From Acidobacteriota bacterium (GTDB taxonomy: Bacteria > Acidobacteriota > Terriglobia > Terriglobales > Acidobacteriaceae), in NCBI GenBank assembly GCA_031296105.1, contig JARLGJ010000030.1:1-64000 (forward strand): a stretch of DNA of 64,000 nt, read 5' to 3'. Below the pieces are notes generated by a model. The model was not told the origin of the DNA. It saw only the letters and a program-made list of their open reading frames with translations, and did not search any database. Made by a program: the position numbers and the translations under genes. This document shows positions 51,491 to 63,812 of this stretch, piece by piece. The first letter of the stretch is position 1; each line of letters opens with the position of its first letter.

Positions 51491-52921
51491 TTACTTCTGC
51501 TCTTTGGCTTTCTTGGCCGCCAGCAGGCGCTCGCGCTTTTTAATGGCCCAGCCCTCGCGGACGACCTGCTCGGCGCGGGTGACGCCCAGCGAATCGTTGG
51601 GCACATCCTTGGTAATGCACGATGCGGCGCCGACGTAGGCTCCGTCGCCAATGGTGACCGGGGCGACGAGCGTGGTATCGCTGCCGATGAAGGCGCGCTC
51701 GCCGATGATGGTCTTGTGCTTGTTGACGCCGTCGTAGTTGCAGGTGATGGTGCCGGCGCCAATATTGCTGCCCGCGCCGATTTCGGCGTCGCCGATGTAC
51801 GTGAGGTGATTGGCCTTGGCGCCGCGGCCCAGCCTGGCCTTCTTGATCTCCACAAAGTTGCCTACGTGCGCTTCGGGACCGATCTCGCTGCCCTCGCGCA
51901 GGCGCGCGTAGGGGCCGAGAATGGCCGCGTCGCCGACCACCGCGCTCTCACCCATGGTTCCGTGATTGACGCGCACGCGGTCGCCGAGCTTGACGTTCGA
52001 GAGCACGGAGTAGCTGCGCACCAGGCAATCTTCGCCGATGGAGGTCTCGCCGAGCAGTTGCACGAAAGGCTCGATGACCGTGTCGGCGCCGACGGTGACA
52101 CCGGCGTCGATGATGACCGTCTCCGGCTGGTAGATGGTGACGCCCGCGTCCATTAGCTCTTCGGTTTTGCGGCGGCGTAGCAGCGAATCGAGCAGGGCCA
52201 GCTCGCGACGGGTGTTGATGCCGAGCACTTCGTTCGAATCCGAGGCGCGCAGAGCTAGAACCTTGCGCCCCTCTTTTTGCAGGATTGCGGCGATTTCGGT
52301 GAGGTAGTACTCGCCGTGCGGATTGCTGGTGCCGAGGCGGTCGATGCGCGAAAAGAGTTCGGCGACCTGGAAGGCGTAAATGCCGGAGTTGATCTCGCCG
52401 ATGTTCTGCTGCGCCGGGGTGAGCTGCTTCTGCTCGACGATGGCCTCGACCTCGTCGCTCTCTACGCCATTGACCACGCGGCGCACCATGCGTCCGTAGC
52501 CGAAGGGATTAGGCGGCTCGGCGGTGAGGATGGTCATGTCCGCGGCGCGCTGGATGTGGAAGTCGCGCACCTGGGCGATGGTCTCGGGGCGGATGAGCGG
52601 AACGTCTCCGCTGAGCACGAGCACGTGATCGTAGGCGGCCAGGGCCTGGCGGCACTGCATGAGGGCGTGTCCGGTGCCGCGCTGCTCAATCTGCTCGACG
52701 AATTGCACTCCGAGCGGAGACATAGCCTGGCGCACGCGCGCCGCTTCATGGCCGATGATGCAGAAGATGTCGCTGGGGTCAACGATCTGCGAGGCGGCGC
52801 GAATGACGTGTTCCAGCAAGGGGCGGCCGGCGATCTGATGCAGCACCTTGGGCAGGCGCGACTTGAGGCGCGTGCCCTTGCCGGCGGCAAGAATGGCGAT
52901 TGCGAATCTTGGGTTCGACAT
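51491..52921 (-). CDS. glmU: Bifunctional GlmU (GlcN-1-P acetyltransferase / GlcNAc-1-P uridylyltransferase)
   Basis: Makes UDP-GlcNAc for peptidoglycan and LPS. 476 aa. N-terminal uridylyltransferase with AILAAGKGTRLKSRLPKVLHQIAGRPLL, LSGDVPLIRPET and GEYYLTEI; C-terminal left-handed beta-helix acetyltransferase with hexapeptide repeats (VIIDAGVTVGADTVIEPF, GSNIGAGTITCNYDGVNKH) and the catalytic His. Single gene. Confidence 0.96.
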   Translation of the reverse strand: MSNPRFAIAILAAGKGTRLKSRLPKVLHQIAGRPLLEHVIRAASQIVDPSDIFCIIGHEAARVRQAMSPLGVQFVEQIEQRGTGHALMQCRQALAAYDHVLVLSGDVPLIRPETIAQVRDFHIQRAADMTILTAEPPNPFGYGRMVRRVVNGVESDEVEAIVEQKQLTPAQQNIGEINSGIYAFQVAELFSRIDRLGTSNPHGEYYLTEIAAILQKEGRKVLALRASDSNEVLGINTRRELALLDSLLRRRKTEELMDAGVTIYQPETVIIDAGVTVGADTVIEPFVQLLGETSIGEDCLVRSYSVLSNVKLGDRVRVNHGTMGESAVVGDAAILGPYARLREGSEIGPEAHVGNFVEIKKARLGRGAKANHLTYIGDAEIGAGSNIGAGTITCNYDGVNKHKTIIGERAFIGSDTTLVAPVTIGDGAYVGAASCITKDVPNDSLGVTRAEQVVREGWAIKKRERLLAAKKAKEQK

Positions 52922-52995
52922 TGCGCCTTCATTGTAAAGCAGGCGGCAAAAGAAAGGGCGGAGGCCGAGGCCTGGGTATCAAGGAATGCTGCTCA

Positions 52996-53022
52996 CCCAC
53001 GTCTGCCTGCGGCAGACATGGG
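52996..53022. repeat. CCCACGTCTGCC / GGCAGACATGGG palindrome
   Basis: 12-bp arms (one G-T type mismatch) 52996-53007 and 53011-53022, 3-nt loop, then GGCACC. Same family as the cluster at 10737-10885. Confidence 0.75.
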
Positions 53023-53069
53023 GCACCAAGGAGCGGCCTCCGCCGGGAGCGAGTTTCATCTCCGAGAGC

Positions 53070-54926
53070 TTAGTTGTTGTCGGCGCTCTCGTGCTTCAAC
53101 TGATTCAACTGCTTCTGCATGTCCTTCATGGCCTTCTTCAGATCGCGCTGGTACTGCTCCATTCTCTCTTTGTACCTGAGCTGATACTCCTTTTGATACT
53201 CAGCCATCTGCTTCTGAAATTCGGCGCTCTGCTTGGCATATTCGGCGGAGTGCTTGGCTTGCTCGACCTGGCGCTTGAAGTCGTTGCTCTGGAGTTGCTT
53301 TTGCAGCTCCTCCATCTGCTTCTGGAACTGCTCATGATTCTTGTTCCACTCCCCGGCCTGCCGGGTCCATTCTTCCGAATGCTTCTTCCATTCGGCGGAG
53401 TTCTTCTGCCACTCGCCGTCGACGTGCTTCCACTCCTTGCCGTTCTTGACCCAGACATCGGCCTGGCCGTCCTTGCCCACCTTGACCTCGACATCCTGGT
53501 TGTTGCCGGCCTGGCGGATGGCTTCGTCCAACTCCTTGCTGTTGGGAATCCCGACGATGACGGGCGGCAGCGGAGGCATGGGAGACATGGATGGCAGAGG
53601 AAGCATGGAAGGCATGGCCGGTAGCGGTGGCAGCGGAGGAACTACTGTCCCCACCGATCCGGAAGGCGCAGACGGTGCGACGGACGTGGGCGCTGCGGCC
53701 GGAAATGCTGCGGAAGCTGCAGGCGCAGGAGAAGGCTCGGGAGCCTGCTGCGCATCAGACTGGGCAGGTGCGTCGTCCGCGGAGAGAGTGGAGTCAGAGG
53801 GTTCCGCGGTGGTGAAATTCTGGTAGGCAGTGGCGGCTATGGCCGTTGCGGGCAGCGGCGCCGAACTGGCCATGACCGGCGTGACGTGCACGGTGGCGGC
53901 CAGCACTACGGTGGCAGCGAGCACGGCGGCTCCGGAAAGAGCATGGAGAGCGCGGCGGCGGAAGGGGACGGGCGTTGCGGGATCGGTGAGATGCATGATG
54001 CGCTCCTCAAGCGTGTTGCGGTGGAAGAGGCCTTGGGCTTCGGCGTGTTCACAGGTGTTTGCATGCACCATGGCACGTGCCAGCGTGAGCAGGGAAGTGG
54101 CGTAGCGAAATTCACTGGAGATAAGCCGTGCGGCACAGGCGTCGCAGAGCAGCTCGCGGGTGCGGTGAATCTGCTGCTGCGTGTAGAAAACAGCCGGATG
54201 CCAGGACACGGGCAGGGCATAGAGCTTGGCCGCGAAGTTCACCAGGTAGTCGCGGCGTGCGATGTGCGCCAACTCGTGGCAGAGCGCGGCTTCCACGTCC
54301 GGCGCATCATGCAGCAGGAAGTCCGGCGGCAGCAGCAAGATGGGGCGCCAGGAGCCGAGCGTGGCCGGGCAGGAGACGCGCGGAGAGAGACGCACCTCGG
54401 GCACGGGAATGCCGAGCGTAGCCGAGTGCTGGCGCAGCATCGCCAACTGCTCGCCGGTTAACTCGGCCTCTTCGGACTCGTGCACCATCTCGCGGTGGGC
54501 GGCCCAGGCCAGGAAGAGGCGGATGAAGCCGATGAGCAGAATGGCGGCGAAGAGAGACACTACGCCGTGCGCCACATGCCCGGAGACCGGAATGGCGAAG
54601 CGATGCACCAGCGGCAGATGCAAGGTGATGGCATTGTGCGCCGTCTGCGGCGCGGCCGCCGGAGCGGGAGTCGCCGGCAGCGTGGCCATCAGCATGGCCA
54701 GCTCGGCGGGAGAGAGCGCGGATGCGGAGGAGGAGCCATCCGCATCCGGCATCCACTGCACACCGTGCAACGGCAGCAGCACCGCGGCTCCCAGCACGGC
54801 GAGCCACAGAAGGTGACGCACCCGCAGTCCAGCGTTGAGGGCCTGAATCAGCAGCCATCCGCCCAACACGAGCAAGGGGAGCTGCCACGCGGCGTTGGCG
54901 AGATATTCGAGCAGAGCGCGTTCCAT
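53070..54926 (-). CDS. M56/BlaR1-like membrane metallopeptidase with Trp-heptad tail
   Basis: Membrane zinc protease and sensor, partner of the BlaI-type repressor just upstream. From ATG 54926 it is 618 aa. Membrane segments lie near 13-33, 37-54, 120-141 and about 305-330. The zinc motif is HELAH (217-221) in EAALCHELAHIARRDYL. The periplasmic part has Pro/Ala/Ser-rich stretches, then a charged tail from residue 494 where Trp occurs every seventh residue (499, 506, 513, 520, 527), continuing as Glu/Gln/Lys coiled coil to the end. In BlaR1 the outer domain binds beta-lactam; here no penicillin-binding domain is seen, so another envelope signal is likely. Confidence 0.88.
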   Translation of the reverse strand: MERALLEYLANAAWQLPLLVLGGWLLIQALNAGLRVRHLLWLAVLGAAVLLPLHGVQWMPDADGSSSASALSPAELAMLMATLPATPAPAAAPQTAHNAITLHLPLVHRFAIPVSGHVAHGVVSLFAAILLIGFIRLFLAWAAHREMVHESEEAELTGEQLAMLRQHSATLGIPVPEVRLSPRVSCPATLGSWRPILLLPPDFLLHDAPDVEAALCHELAHIARRDYLVNFAAKLYALPVSWHPAVFYTQQQIHRTRELLCDACAARLISSEFRYATSLLTLARAMVHANTCEHAEAQGLFHRNTLEERIMHLTDPATPVPFRRRALHALSGAAVLAATVVLAATVHVTPVMASSAPLPATAIAATAYQNFTTAEPSDSTLSADDAPAQSDAQQAPEPSPAPAASAAFPAAAPTSVAPSAPSGSVGTVVPPLPPLPAMPSMLPLPSMSPMPPLPPVIVGIPNSKELDEAIRQAGNNQDVEVKVGKDGQADVWVKNGKEWKHVDGEWQKNSAEWKKHSEEWTRQAGEWNKNHEQFQKQMEELQKQLQSNDFKRQVEQAKHSAEYAKQSAEFQKQMAEYQKEYQLRYKERMEQYQRDLKKAMKDMQKQLNQLKHESADNN

Positions 54927-54927
54927 G

Positions 54928-55329
54928 CTACTTCTTCTCCTTCCTGTCGTCTTCGGCCTGGCGCGCGGCCAGGCGCTGGGCAATGCGCTCCAGCTCACCG
55001 GTCGAAATCTGATGGCTGTCCACCAGGGTCATCAAAAGGGCTTCGGAGGAGCCGTTGAACATGCGCGCGACGAGGTCATCGACGGCGCTGCCGGCGGCGC
55101 GCTCGCGCGAGAGGGCGGCCTGGTAACGGAAGGCGCGGCCTTCGGCCACGCGCTTGGCGCGGCCCTTGCGCAACAGGACGTTCAACATGGTCTGCACCGT
55201 GGTGTAGGCCAGGCCGCTCTCCAAAGCCGCCTGCACCTCGCCGACGGTGCCGGGACCATTCTCCCAGAGCACGTGCATGATCTTGAGCTCGAGAGGGGTG
55301 AGGGTCGAATCTGTTTTCTTGGCGGACAA
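54928..55329 (-). CDS. BlaI/MecI/CopY-family repressor
   Basis: 133-residue winged-helix repressor: LTPLELKIMHVLWENGPGTVGEVQAAL and AYTTVQTMLNVLLRKGRAKRV are the BlaI DNA-binding core. A central segment would hold the cleavage site used by the M56 partner. It starts at TTG 55329 with AGGAGA 8 bp upstream; the stop is 1 bp from the M56 start, so the two form an operon. Probably autorepresses via sites near 55346-55392. Confidence 0.92.
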   Translation of the reverse strand: MSAKKTDSTLTPLELKIMHVLWENGPGTVGEVQAALESGLAYTTVQTMLNVLLRKGRAKRVAEGRAFRYQAALSRERAAGSAVDDLVARMFNGSSEALLMTLVDSHQISTGELERIAQRLAARQAEDDRKEKK

Positions 55330-55345
55330 GGCTTATCTCCTAAAA

Positions 55346-55392
55346 CATTCGTAGAATGCGGCGGACTGGGGCGGGCTGTCAACTAAAAAGTT
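55346..55392. promoter_or_regulatory. Two short palindromes upstream of blaI-like gene (candidate operators)
   Basis: CATTC-GTA-GAATG (55346-55358) and AACT-AAAA-AGTT (55381-55392), 36 bp apart by centres, in the promoter region of the repressor operon. They do not match the classical TACA/TGTA BlaI box. Confidence 0.4.
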
Positions 55393-55447
55393 AGGAGATG
55401 AGGGAGGGGAATCGCTTCCGGTTGGATTGCGGAAGCTGGAATAGCCT

Positions 55448-56509
55448 CTACTTGGCGGCTTCAGCCGCCTGGCACAGGCGCGCGGGCAGGTTGAGCAGGT
55501 CGTTGGCCAGGCGGTCGGTGGCGTGGCGGGCAAAGTGCGAGGCGTCGAGGTAGTCGCCGAGGATGGGCGTGACGCCGAGTTTGCGGATGGCGTCGAGATC
55601 GTTGTGCATCGGCTCGGAACCTTCGTCGGCGTAGCGCTGGCGCAGCTCGGCGGGCACGGGCACAAAGTTCAGCATGGCGTAGTCGAAGACCTTTTCCCGC
55701 GCGTGCTCGAAGATGGCCTGGATGTGCTGCGAGGCCGAGAGGCCGGTGCTCTCGTTGGGCTGGGTCATCAGGTTGCCGACGTACACCTTCAGCGCGCGCG
55801 AGCGCTGGACGGCCTGCGGCACGCCCTTCACCAAAAGATTTGGAATGATGCTGGTGAACAGTGAGCCGGGGCCGAAGCTGATGACGTCGGCCTGCTCGAT
55901 GGCCTCCAGGGCCTGCGGCAGGGGCTGCGCATCGTCCGGGACCAGCCGCAGATGGGCGATGCCGCTCTGGCTGGCGGTGATGTTGGTTTCGCCGCGCACG
56001 CGCTGGCCGTTGCGCATCAGGGCGTCGAGCTGCAGGTTGCTGTTGGAGGACGAGGGATAGATTTCGCCGCGCGTTTTGAGGATGGCGCTGCTGAGCTTGA
56101 CGGCCAGCGCGAAGTCTCCGCAGACGCCGGCGAGGGCCGACAGGAAGAGGTTGCCGAAGCTGTGGCCTTCAAGATCGCCGCTCTCAAAGCGGTAGCGGAA
56201 GAGCTGGCTGAGCAGTTCCTCGTCGTCGCTGAGGGCGGTCATGCAGTTGCGGATGTCGCCCGGCGGAGGGACGCCGAGTTCCTTGCGCAGGCGTCCGCTG
56301 GAGCCGCCATCGTCGGTGACGGTGACGATGCCGGTGAGGCGCGAGATGTAAGGCGCGGCGGGCGCGGGCTGGGCCCCGATGGCGCTAAGCGAGAGCACGT
56401 GCCGCTTGAGTCCGCGCAAGAGCGTGGACAGGCCGGTGCCGCCGCCGACGGCGACCACGCGCAGTCCCTCAAACTCAGGGACCGTGCGAGTTGGCGAAAG
56501 GGTATCCAT
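55448..56509 (-). CDS. yvcK: YvcK/CofD-family gluconeogenesis factor
   Basis: 353-residue nucleotide-sugar-binding protein of the YvcK group, needed for cell-envelope morphology and carbon-source adaptation in other bacteria. Motifs VVAVGGGTGLSTLLRGLK, VTVTDDGGSSGRLRKELGVPPPGDIRNCMTAL and HSFGNLFLSAL are diagnostic. It binds UDP-GlcNAc in homologues, which fits nearness to glmU. It is separated from the TPR gene by 59 bp. Confidence 0.93.
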   Translation of the reverse strand: MDTLSPTRTVPEFEGLRVVAVGGGTGLSTLLRGLKRHVLSLSAIGAQPAPAAPYISRLTGIVTVTDDGGSSGRLRKELGVPPPGDIRNCMTALSDDEELLSQLFRYRFESGDLEGHSFGNLFLSALAGVCGDFALAVKLSSAILKTRGEIYPSSSNSNLQLDALMRNGQRVRGETNITASQSGIAHLRLVPDDAQPLPQALEAIEQADVISFGPGSLFTSIIPNLLVKGVPQAVQRSRALKVYVGNLMTQPNESTGLSASQHIQAIFEHAREKVFDYAMLNFVPVPAELRQRYADEGSEPMHNDLDAIRKLGVTPILGDYLDASHFARHATDRLANDLLNLPARLCQAAEAAK

Positions 56510-56568
56510 GGAATGAATGGCGGCCGGGACCCAGCGGGCCTCCCGGCGGAAAGAAAAGGGAATTCTGG

Positions 56569-57135
56569 CTATGCTCCCAGCGTGCCTTCCGGATAGAGCA
56601 GCTCGGTGAAGCGAGGATCGTCGGCCATGTTGCGGAAATCGGAGTCGTTGCGCGCCTGGAAGCGGGTTCCGGGATTGATGCGAATGGCCTCACCCAGGTG
56701 CTGTAGGCTCTCTGTGGTGCGCCCGGTCAGGCACTCCAGCACGGCAAGGCCGTACCAGACAAAGTCGAGTTTGGGGGACTTCTGCGACAAATCCTCGAGG
56801 TGCTCGCGGGCGGTAACGAAGTCTCCGAGGTTCATCAGCGAGATGGCGAAGTCGTAGTGCTCCTCGGGCGTGGCGAAAGATTCCTTGTGCTGCTCCATTT
56901 GCTGGTTGCAGATGCTCAGGTGAACCTTGGCACGGTCCATCAGCGAGCTGACGCCACTCTCGATGACCTTCTCCAGCAACGGCCTGGCTTTGTCGAACTT
57001 CTGTGTTTGCAACAACTTCTGTGCCTGCTCGTAGCTCTGTAGAGCCAGGGCAAAACGTGCCTGCGAATCGTCTTGCCCATCCTTCCGGGCGGCGGCGGTG
57101 GGGCTTTTCGGCTTCACTTCGAGTTTTTTGGTCAT
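56569..57135 (-). CDS. TPR-like protein, unknown
   Basis: 188-residue soluble protein with three to four helix pairs of TPR type (SYEQAQKLLQTQKFDKARPLLEKVI; HYDFAISLMNLGDFVTAREHLEDL; AVLECLTGRTTESLQHLGEAIRINP). The start is taken at ATG 57135 (GGGGA upstream); longer frames to 57165 exist. A Lys-rich N-terminus is cytoplasmic. Partner proteins are not evident. Confidence 0.75.
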   Translation of the reverse strand: MTKKLEVKPKSPTAAARKDGQDDSQARFALALQSYEQAQKLLQTQKFDKARPLLEKVIESGVSSLMDRAKVHLSICNQQMEQHKESFATPEEHYDFAISLMNLGDFVTAREHLEDLSQKSPKLDFVWYGLAVLECLTGRTTESLQHLGEAIRINPGTRFQARNDSDFRNMADDPRFTELLYPEGTLGA

Positions 57136-57329
57136 TGGCATTCCCCGCAAAACGAATCGAAACACCCGTACGCGGCCTAACGCGACGGTAGACCGTAACT
57201 AATTCAGAATACTGCTTTATACCCATTCCAGGGAGCATCGTCAACCGGGAGGCATCTCAGGTCTTGCAACATGGTACCCCCTGGGAGCGTAATTTGCCGG
57301 GTCCGATAGAATGAAACGCAGGAGGCGGG

Positions 57330-57866
57330 ATGGCGGAAGAGAGACAAGAAGACTCCGGCGCGAAGGGTTTGCAGTGGCTTAAGGAATGCGTGATCGGGCT
57401 GGCGGTCTCCGTCTTCATCATCGTCTTTTTGTACCAGCCGGTGAAGGTGGAGGGCACCAGCATGATGCCCGAACTGAAGGACCAGGAGCGCATCTTCATC
57501 AACAAGTACGCCTACCGTCTGGGAGCGGTGGAGCGCGGCGACGTGGTGGTGTTCCGTTATCCGGGCGACCCTTCGAAGAATTACATCAAGCGCGTGGTGG
57601 GCGTGCCGGGAGACGCCGTTGAGATTGCGCAAGGCCAGGTGCTGCTGAACGGCGCACGTCTGGAAGAGCCCTACGTGCCGGAGCAGTTCCGCGATGAGCG
57701 CTCGATGAGCGCACTGACCGTGCCGCAGGGGTGCTACTTTGTGCTGGGCGACCACCGCAACCTGTCGAGCGACAGCCGTGACTTTGGCGTGGTGGAGCGC
57801 GGGGCCATCTTTGGCAAGGCGGTGTTTGCGTATTGGCCCACGCAACTGATGGGCAAGCTGCGCTGA
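57330..57866 (+). CDS. lepB: Signal peptidase I
   Basis: Membrane serine-Lys protease removing signal peptides. 178 aa, shorter than E. coli LepB (324) but typical of short forms. One N-terminal membrane segment (about 22-43), catalytic Ser in VEGTSMMPEL, catalytic Lys in GDPSKNYIKRVVGVPGD, and the GDHRNLSSDSRDFG box. AGGAGG precedes the ATG. Next gene starts 22 bp on. Confidence 0.95.
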   Translation: MAEERQEDSGAKGLQWLKECVIGLAVSVFIIVFLYQPVKVEGTSMMPELKDQERIFINKYAYRLGAVERGDVVVFRYPGDPSKNYIKRVVGVPGDAVEIAQGQVLLNGARLEEPYVPEQFRDERSMSALTVPQGCYFVLGDHRNLSSDSRDFGVVERGAIFGKAVFAYWPTQLMGKLR

Positions 57867-57888
57867 GTCGCGGCCAGGGAGCGAAGCA

Positions 57889-58569
57889 ATGGCATTGATC
57901 GGACTGGGAAATTCGCTGGGCGCTGGCGGGGAGGAGAAATCCCTGCGGCTAGCCATCTTTGGCGCCACCGGCGGCACCGGGCTGGCGTTGACGCGGCAGG
58001 CCCTGGAACACGGCCACGCGGTGCGTGTGCTGGTGCGCAATCCGAATCGCATGACGGTGACCCACGCCAACCTGCGCGTGGTGCTGGGCAACGCGCTGGA
58101 CCGCGAGAGCGTGACCAAGACGCTGCTGGGTTCAGATGCGGCGCTGGTGTGCCTGGGGCAGCGTACGCTGCTGAAGAACACGCGGGTGGTGAGCCAGGGC
58201 ACGCGGCTCATCATGGAAGTGATGCGAACGATGGGATTGAAGCGGCTGGTGTTTGAGTCGGCCTTCGGCGTGGGCGGCAGTCTGGCGGACGCCAGCGGGT
58301 GGCAGCGCGCGGTGTTTGCCACGCTGCTGCGCGCTCCCTACGCGGACAAGAACATCATTGAGCCGGAGATCGCAAAAAGCGGGCTGGACTGGACGATCCT
58401 GCGTCCCACGGCGCTGACCAACGGTCCACTGACGGGGAAGGTGGAGATCGCGGTGGGGTTGCGGCCAAAGACGTTCCGCATCTCGCGCGAGGACGTGGCG
58501 CGGGAGATGCTGCGGGCGGTGGAAGAAAAGAAGTGGGTGGGCGCGGCGCCGAGTTTGACAGGGGCGTAG
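57889..58569 (+). CDS. NAD(P)-binding SDR-like (NmrA/YwnB type) protein
   Basis: 226-residue atypical short-chain dehydrogenase: LAIFGATGGTGLALTRQALEHGHAVRVLVRNP is the dinucleotide motif, with later FESAFGVGG, DWTILRPTALTNGPLTG. Such proteins bind NAD(P) and reduce or sense flavins and quinones. A GGAGC upstream of ATG 57889. No biochemical substrate can be told. Confidence 0.88.
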   Translation: MALIGLGNSLGAGGEEKSLRLAIFGATGGTGLALTRQALEHGHAVRVLVRNPNRMTVTHANLRVVLGNALDRESVTKTLLGSDAALVCLGQRTLLKNTRVVSQGTRLIMEVMRTMGLKRLVFESAFGVGGSLADASGWQRAVFATLLRAPYADKNIIEPEIAKSGLDWTILRPTALTNGPLTGKVEIAVGLRPKTFRISREDVAREMLRAVEEKKWVGAAPSLTGA

Positions 58570-58577
58570 AGCACTGC

Positions 58578-58609
58578 ATGAATATTCAATTATATGTATG
58601 AATATTCAA
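58578..58609. repeat. Two identical TGAATATTCA palindromes 20 bp apart, upstream of carA
   Basis: ATGAATATTCAA is repeated exactly at 58578-58589 and 58598-58609, two helical turns apart, 65-95 bp before the carA promoter's -10. Each is a perfect 10-bp palindrome. Likely operator pair; halves TGAAT/ATTCA resemble ARG boxes but lack their 4-bp centre. Confidence 0.6.
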
Positions 58610-58649
58610 ACGAAATAACCCTTTTCCTCAGATAGGGTTAAGCGAGGGT

Positions 58650-58678
58650 TTCACGCGGGCGCTCTTAGCTGGTAGAAT
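58650..58678 (+). promoter_or_regulatory. Probable carA promoter
   Basis: TTCACG and TAGAAT hexamers, 17-bp spacer (-10 at 58673-58678), start about 58685, 21 bp before the ATG. Confidence 0.55.
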
Positions 58679-58705
58679 CTATAAAATCCACTCACAGAGG
58701 ATGCA

Positions 58706-59875
58706 ATGGAAGCTATCCTTGCGCTGGAAGACGGCAGAGTCTTTCGCGGCAAAGGCTATGGAGCACGGCTGGAACGAACCGGCGAAGTAGTTTTCAATAC
58801 CTCCATTACCGGTTACCAGGAAATTTTCACCGATCCCTCCTATGCAGGACAGATTGTTGTTCTGACCAATCCGGAGATCGGCAACTACGGCACCAATCCC
58901 GACGACGAAGAGGCCGTGAGGCCTTACATAGAGGGGCTGGTGGTGCGCGAGTTCTCGCCTTACGCGTCGAACTACCGCTCGCAGCAGGTGACCGACGAAT
59001 ATCTTGAGCGCCACAAGGTGCCGGTGATTTCACATATCGACACGCGCGCCCTGGTGCGCCATTTGCGCGACAAAGGCGTGATGCGCGGCGTGCTCTCCAC
59101 GCGCGAGACCGACGTGGAGAAGCTGATTGCGCTGGCCAAGGCCACGCCGACGATCGACGGGCTGGACCTGGCGAAGGAAGTCTCCACCAAGACCAGCTAC
59201 ACGTGGTCGAAGGGTGACGTGGAAGAGCGCATCATCGAGGTGCCGCACGCCAAGTCCTCCAAGCTGACGGTGGTGACCGATGCGGCGGCCCGTCCGGGCG
59301 TAGCGCGCAAAAAGGTGATTGCCTACGATTACGGCATCAAGCACAACATTCTGCGCCGCTTGGTTTCCACCGGCTGCGACGTGACGGTTGTGCCGGCCGA
59401 GACCAAGCCGGAAGACGTGCTGGCGCTGGCGCCGGACGGCGTCTTCCTCTCCAACGGCCCGGGCGATCCGGAGGCCGTGGTCTATGCGCAGAAGGCCATC
59501 CGCAAGATGATGGGACGAGTGCCGATCTTCGGCATCTGCCTGGGACATCAGTTGACGGGACTGGCCTTGGGCGGCAAGACCTACAAGCTGAAGTTCGGCC
59601 ATCACGGCGGCAACCATCCGGTGAAGCAACTGCTGACCGGCAAGATCGAGATCACGGCGCACAATCACAACTACGCGGTCGATCCGGATTCGCTGAAGCC
59701 GAGCGAGGTGGAGCTGACGCACGTGGATTTGAATGACAACACGCTGGAAGGCCTGCGTCACCGCACCATGCCGCTATTCAGCGTGCAATATCACCCCGAG
59801 GCATCGCCGGGGCCGCACGATTCGCATTACCTGTTCGACGATTTCGTGAAGATGATGAACGAGTGGAGAGGCTAG
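58706..59875 (+). CDS. carA: Carbamoyl-phosphate synthase small subunit
   Basis: Glutaminase subunit that supplies ammonia to CarB for arginine and pyrimidine synthesis. 389 aa. N-terminal CarA domain ([35 protein letters not shown]) and class I glutaminase with catalytic Cys in [15 protein letters not shown] and His/Glu in [15 protein letters not shown]. The stop TAG shares its G with the GTG of the next gene. Confidence 0.97.
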   Translation: MEAILALEDGRVFRGKGYGARLERTGEVVFNTSITGYQEIFTDPSYAGQIVVLTNPEIGNYGTNPDDEEAVRPYIEGLVVREFSPYASNYRSQQVTDEYLERHKVPVISHIDTRALVRHLRDKGVMRGVLSTRETDVEKLIALAKATPTIDGLDLAKEVSTKTSYTWSKGDVEERIIEVPHAKSSKLTVVTDAAARPGVARKKVIAYDYGIKHNILRRLVSTGCDVTVVPAETKPEDVLALAPDGVFLSNGPGDPEAVVYAQKAIRKMMGRVPIFGICLGHQLTGLALGGKTYKLKFGHHGGNHPVKQLLTGKIEITAHNHNYAVDPDSLKPSEVELTHVDLNDNTLEGLRHRTMPLFSVQYHPEASPGPHDSHYLFDDFVKMMNEWRG

Positions 59876-60471
59876 TGCGCAAAGCGGGTTGGATCATCGT
59901 ATTGTTGGCGGCCGCGGCGGCCATTGGCACGGCGCAGATGGCATCGCACGCGCCGATGGGCGGCGGCGGTTCGCAGGGCGTGGTGCCCTCGAGCCGGCCG
60001 GACTTTGGCGCCGAGTGCGGCATTCAGGACACCTCGGTGCAGGCGTCGCGGCGCTTTGTGCGCGGACTGGACGGCCAATGGCTGCGCACGGAAGCCGGTC
60101 AGGCCGACCCGCAGCATACCGGGCTGGGGCGTTTGTGGCACGAGCATACCTGGGTGGCGGATATTCACGACGCGTCCGCGCCGGGAATGAACGTGATGCA
60201 GATGCACACGGGGCAGATGTGCTTTGACCCCGCGGGACGCATCCTGCGCATGATGGACCGCTACATGGACATGCCAGGATGCAACTGTATGCGATTCACG
60301 GCGCTGTCGTTCGATCCCGCGACGGGGCGGGTGACGCGCCGCGAGCAGCACTTTCTGAACGCCACGACTGGGCAGGAGATTGCCCCGCCGGAGAAGGCCA
60401 AGGACTTTCCGGAGATTTGGCGGTACCGCCGGGTGGACGAGTTGCCGTTCTTTCCGCAGGTGAACAAGTAA
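59875..60471 (+). CDS. Exported protein inserted between carA and carB, unknown
   Basis: 198-residue protein. GTG 59875 overlaps the carA stop by one base (GGAGAGG upstream). Signal peptide MRKAGWIIVLLAAAAAIGTAQ. The mature part contains His/Met-rich stretches (MNVMQMHTGQMCF, MMDRYMDMPGCNCMRF) and five Cys. I do not recognise a family; the Met, His and Cys could bind metal. Its place inside the car operon is probably for co-expression only. Confidence 0.75.
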   Translation: MRKAGWIIVLLAAAAAIGTAQMASHAPMGGGGSQGVVPSSRPDFGAECGIQDTSVQASRRFVRGLDGQWLRTEAGQADPQHTGLGRLWHEHTWVADIHDASAPGMNVMQMHTGQMCFDPAGRILRMMDRYMDMPGCNCMRFTALSFDPATGRVTRREQHFLNATTGQEIAPPEKAKDFPEIWRYRRVDELPFFPQVNK

Positions 60472-60513
60472 GAGACCATCCGCAGGGATTGCGGTAGAGG
60501 AAACAAAAGCAGA

Positions 60514-63810
<3,297 letters not shown>

Positions 63811-63812
63811 CC

